NCBI RefSeq assembly: GCF_018260405.1
Contig: NZ_JAGLBG010000084.1
Location: forward strand, 4,649-10,991
DNA length: 6,343 nt
Origin: Deinococcus sp.
Lineage (GTDB): Bacteria; Deinococcota; Deinococci; Deinococcales; Deinococcaceae
Direction: 5' to 3'
The translations under genes and the position numbers were made by a program. Positions within the stretch are counted from its first letter, which is position 1. Every line of letters begins with the position of its first letter. The notes under the pieces are model-generated. The model was not told the origin of the DNA. It worked only from the letters and a program-made list of their open reading frames with translations, and made no database searches. This document shows positions 4,830-6,343 of the stretch, piece by piece.

Positions 4830-5210
4830 ATGACTTTGGATTCAGAAGATAATTTTGTTTTTGTGCCCCCTCTGGCACGGGTTATTCCCGTCTGTGAGGC
4901 CGTGATCTATCCACTGGATCGCGTGGCCTTTTTACAGGCGGCTGAGGCGATTATTCCTCTGCTTAAACATCCGGTCACAGGGCAAGCCTGGGAATACGAC
5001 GGGTATCGCCGGACTCAGCTTTTTCTGGTGCAACCGCATCATGAGGCTCTTGGTCTGCCCGAATACACAGTCGAATTTGAGTTGCAGTTCAGTGGCGAGC
5101 AAACCACGGTGTCGATCAGAAATTTAAGCCCATCAGTGAAACACCTGTTTCACCAGTTCACACATGAACTGGCCCTGATGCTTTTGCGGAGCAGGACTCA
5201 GCATTATTGA
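4830..5210 (+). CDS. Uncharacterised 126-aa cytoplasmic protein
   Basis: I do not recognise this protein. It is soluble, with an N-terminal hydrophobic strand (NFVFVPPLARVIPVCEAVIY), a helix (RVAFLQAAEAIIPLLK, 31-46), a beta section (RTQLFLVQPHH, then EYTVEFELQFSGEQTTVSIRN) and a C-terminal His- and Leu-rich helix (SVKHLFHQFTHELALMLL, 102-119). That alpha-beta-beta-alpha pattern gives no specific function. ATG at 4830 is preferred because GGGGGAA lies directly upstream; the in-frame TTG at 4818 would overlap that site. It has its own promoter and an operator-like site shared with the exported-protein gene. It converges on the XRE gene at 5318-5557, and both genes end inside matching arms of a 12-bp inverted repeat. 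Confidence 0.7.
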   Translation: MTLDSEDNFVFVPPLARVIPVCEAVIYPLDRVAFLQAAEAIIPLLKHPVTGQAWEYDGYRRTQLFLVQPHHEALGLPEYTVEFELQFSGEQTTVSIRNLSPSVKHLFHQFTHELALMLLRSRTQHY

Positions 5211-5323
5211 TAACGGCCAAGGTCTGAGTTATTCACCTCGTAAGCTCGCCCTTTCACTTCCTCGGGCAAGAAGCGGCAACGCCATTCCCTGCCACCCAGC
5301 TCAAACTTGCACCGTTATCAATA
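5205..5323. repeat. 12-bp perfect inverted repeat enclosing 95 bp, spanning both convergent stop codons
   Basis: TATTGATAACGG (5205-5216) and CCGTTATCAATA (5312-5323) are perfect inverted copies. Each arm contains the last codon (TAT, Tyr) and TGA stop of one convergent gene: the 126-aa gene on plus and the XRE gene on minus. The 95 bp between contain no gene with a start codon. On the minus strand, however, positions 5314-5207 form an open 36-codon frame, in the same frame as the XRE gene beyond its TGA-TAA stops, with protein-like composition (for example CKFELGGREWRCRF). No target-site duplication and no T-run typical of a terminator are seen. Possible readings are the scar of a small mobile element, a short inverted duplication, or the decayed 3' end of a longer gene. 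Confidence 0.6.
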
Positions 5324-5557
5324 GGGATTGGGGAGGAGGAGATCAGCCAGGCGCATTTCTAGCGCCTGGGCGATGGCGTCCATGTTGTCCACGCTGATGT
5401 TGCGGGTGCCGCGTTCGACCTGACCGACGTAATTCCAGGAGAGGTCACAACGTTCGCCCAGGTCTTCCTGGGTCCAACCGCGTGCCTGTCGCTCTTCCCG
5501 GACGCGAGCGGCGAACAGAAGGCGGGATGGACTGACAGGACGCGGCTCAGTGGGCAT
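5318..5557 (-). CDS. XRE-family HTH transcriptional regulator
   Basis: A 79-aa protein consisting of one Cro/CI-type helix-turn-helix. LLFAARVREERQARGWTQEDLGERCDL... is the classic HTH_3 opening, with the turn at WTQEDLGERCDLSWNYVGQV (28-47), then ERGTRNISVDNMDAIAQALEM (48-68) as the stabilising helices. It would bind DNA as a dimer and most likely act as a repressor. It begins at ATG 5557 with only a weak ribosome-binding site and lies divergent to the exported-protein gene and convergent to the 126-aa gene. Both of those genes carry the same CATCACTATRCGTAC motif in their promoter regions, so this protein is the obvious common regulator. It ends Pro-Tyr followed by tandem stops TGA TAA. Confidence 0.85.
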   Translation of the reverse strand: MPTEPRPVSPSRLLFAARVREERQARGWTQEDLGERCDLSWNYVGQVERGTRNISVDNMDAIAQALEMRLADLLLPNPY

Positions 5558-5576
5558 CCCCCAAGCCTGCTTGCGG

Positions 5577-5626
5577 CATCACTATGCGTACAGTTACGAT
5601 AAGTGTGATAATTATAAGTACGTTTC
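5577..5626. promoter_or_regulatory. Divergent promoter/operator region for XRE and exported-protein genes
   Basis: CATCACTATGCGTAC (5577-5591) matches the motif at 4800-4814 in 14 of 15 positions. A second related site, TAAGTACGTTTC (5615-5626), matches TACGTACGTTTT at 4807-4818 in 10 of 12. The two GTAC cores here are 30 bp apart, about three helical turns. CGTA (5587-5590) and TACG (5595-5598) form a small inverted repeat, and ATAATTAT (5608-5615) is palindromic and AT-rich. -10-like sequences (GATAAT, TATAAG) for the plus strand lie between the sites, but no clean -35 spacing can be assigned. On the minus strand CATAGT (5586-5581) could be the XRE -10. Confidence 0.5.
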
Positions 5627-5657
5627 TACTGATACCGAACTTTTCTGGAGGGAACTG

Positions 5658-6260
5658 ATGAAGAAATTGCTTGTTTTACTTGCTCTGGGCGGACTTTCCA
5701 CCGCTGCCGCTGCGACACCGGACTGCGGCACGCCTGTGCTCCTCAGCTTACGGACCCTGGTTTACCGGACTAAAGCCGAGTTTCCAGACTCACCCAAGGA
5801 AGTTCGCACCAACTTCTGGGAACAGTCCAAACCCATGACACTGTGTGGTGTCATCTTTGCAAAAAAGGGCAACACTTTTGTCGTCAAGGCTGACAAAAAC
5901 GACTATCTGGGGTATCTCACGACCCCGGCACGCACAGCCGACGGGATTACGCTGGCTGGCTCTACACCCGGTCTGTTCGGCTACAGCGGCCTGTCGGTAG
6001 ACCTCACCCTGCTCAATCTCTATACCATGTACTCTGCCCGGGCCAGAATCCCCACTGAGATGTCCGCTGGGACGGCCGTAGGCATCCGTATTGATGGAGG
6101 CAAGCTCCAGCCCTTGTACTGGCCGGGCAAGGGTGGTTCACCGGTCGAGTTCTCCAAAAAATCCAGAATTGTCGATGTATACGTTAAGACCAATATGCCG
6201 ACCAACTGGGAGCGGGTCACGGTTGATCTTGCCAATCACACATTGACGGTCTATCCCTGA
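5658..6260 (+). CDS. Uncharacterised exported protein with Sec signal peptide
   Basis: A 200-aa protein with a clear Sec-type signal peptide: MKK, a hydrophobic core of Leu/Val/Ala/Gly, then AAAA with the likely cut after A19 (before TPDCG). A lipobox is not present, since the first Cys (C23) is four residues past the cut. The mature part is beta-rich, with two cysteines (C23, C63) that could form a disulfide, and ends in alternating hydrophobic strands (VDVYVKT..., WERVTVDLANHTLTVYP). No enzyme motif is seen. The ATG at 5658 is chosen because GGAGGGAA (5647-5654) stands just upstream and the signal peptide begins there; the in-frame ATG at 5550 would put 36 non-conserved-looking residues ahead of it. 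It is divergent from the XRE gene and is probably controlled by it. A terminator follows about 50 bp downstream. Confidence 0.78.
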   Translation: MKKLLVLLALGGLSTAAAATPDCGTPVLLSLRTLVYRTKAEFPDSPKEVRTNFWEQSKPMTLCGVIFAKKGNTFVVKADKNDYLGYLTTPARTADGITLAGSTPGLFGYSGLSVDLTLLNLYTMYSARARIPTEMSAGTAVGIRIDGGKLQPLYWPGKGGSPVEFSKKSRIVDVYVKTNMPTNWERVTVDLANHTLTVYP

Positions 6261-6310
6261 CGGCCTACGACTCACCCCTAACCACTCGTTGCTGATCGCC
6301 CCCTTTTTTC

Positions 6311-6330
6311 CAGCTTCGCAAGCTGTTTTT
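6311..6330 (+). terminator. Intrinsic terminator after the exported-protein gene
   Basis: CAGCTT (6311-6316) and AAGCTG (6320-6325) form a perfect 6-bp stem with a CGC loop, followed directly by TTTTT (6326-6330). It is oriented to end transcription from the plus-strand gene that stops at 6260. Confidence 0.75.
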
Positions 6331-6343
6331 GTGCGCCCACCGC

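Noticed and set aside
5229..5237. DnaA box (TTATTCACC)
   Set aside because: It matches eight of nine bases of the consensus, but is isolated, far from the iterons and inside the short inverted-repeat segment; likely chance.
5274..5281. Sixth iteron (CGGCAACG)
   Set aside because: Only an 8-bp core matches the 22-bp unit and the flanks differ, so it is probably coincidental.
5550..5657. Longer exported protein starting at 5550
   Set aside because: The extra N-terminus would cover the divergent promoter region and bury the signal peptide; GGAGGGAA precedes the ATG at 5658.

Overview
The window looks like part of a bacterial plasmid, probably from Deinococcus or a close relative. This assignment is an inference from recall, with no database search behind it. 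Three things support it: five perfect direct repeats (iterons) next to a replication-initiator-like gene, an adjacent HTH/PIN toxin-antitoxin pair, and two TANNNT -10 boxes only 6-7 bases from a start codon with no Shine-Dalgarno between. That last arrangement is typical of leaderless Deinococcus messages.

Layout. Positions 1-172 hold five identical 22-bp iterons, the probable replication origin. The array starts at the window edge and may continue outside. Positions 173-1516 (minus) encode a 447-aa replication initiator whose stop lies 18 bp from the last iteron. A short divergent promoter region with an imperfect inverted repeat (about 1517-1605) separates it from the pair at 1606-2405: an HTH antitoxin and a PIN-domain (VapC-type) toxin with a GTGA overlap. 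Convergent to this pair is a small XRE-type regulator (2453-2686, minus).

The regulator is divergent from a five-cistron plus-strand operon (2834-4767). The intervening region has a textbook promoter (TTGACA, 17 bp, TACTAT) overlapped by two nested inverted repeats. The operon has a 17-aa leader ORF, a winged-helix protein resembling phage/plasmid replisome-organiser proteins, a small protein with a DDFW segment plus a beta-rich tail, an unrecognised 102-aa protein, and a 183-aa protein that may be a degenerate JAB/MPN-like fold. All four junctions are 4-bp start/stop overlaps (ATGA or GTGA), so translation is probably coupled throughout.

The right-hand part holds an unrecognised 126-aa protein (4830-5210) with its own promoter, a second XRE regulator (5318-5557, minus) and a 200-aa exported protein (5658-6260) followed by an intrinsic terminator. 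The promoter regions of the two flanking plus-strand genes share a near-identical 15-bp motif, which suggests a common regulator; the XRE protein between them is the obvious candidate. A 12-bp perfect inverted repeat covers the stop codons of both convergent genes (5205-5216 and 5312-5323) and encloses an open but startless 36-codon stretch.

The left third therefore carries replication and stability functions. The middle operon is an uncharacterised, tightly coupled and probably XRE-repressed module of phage-like or replication-like character. The right third is a second XRE-centred unit with a secreted product.
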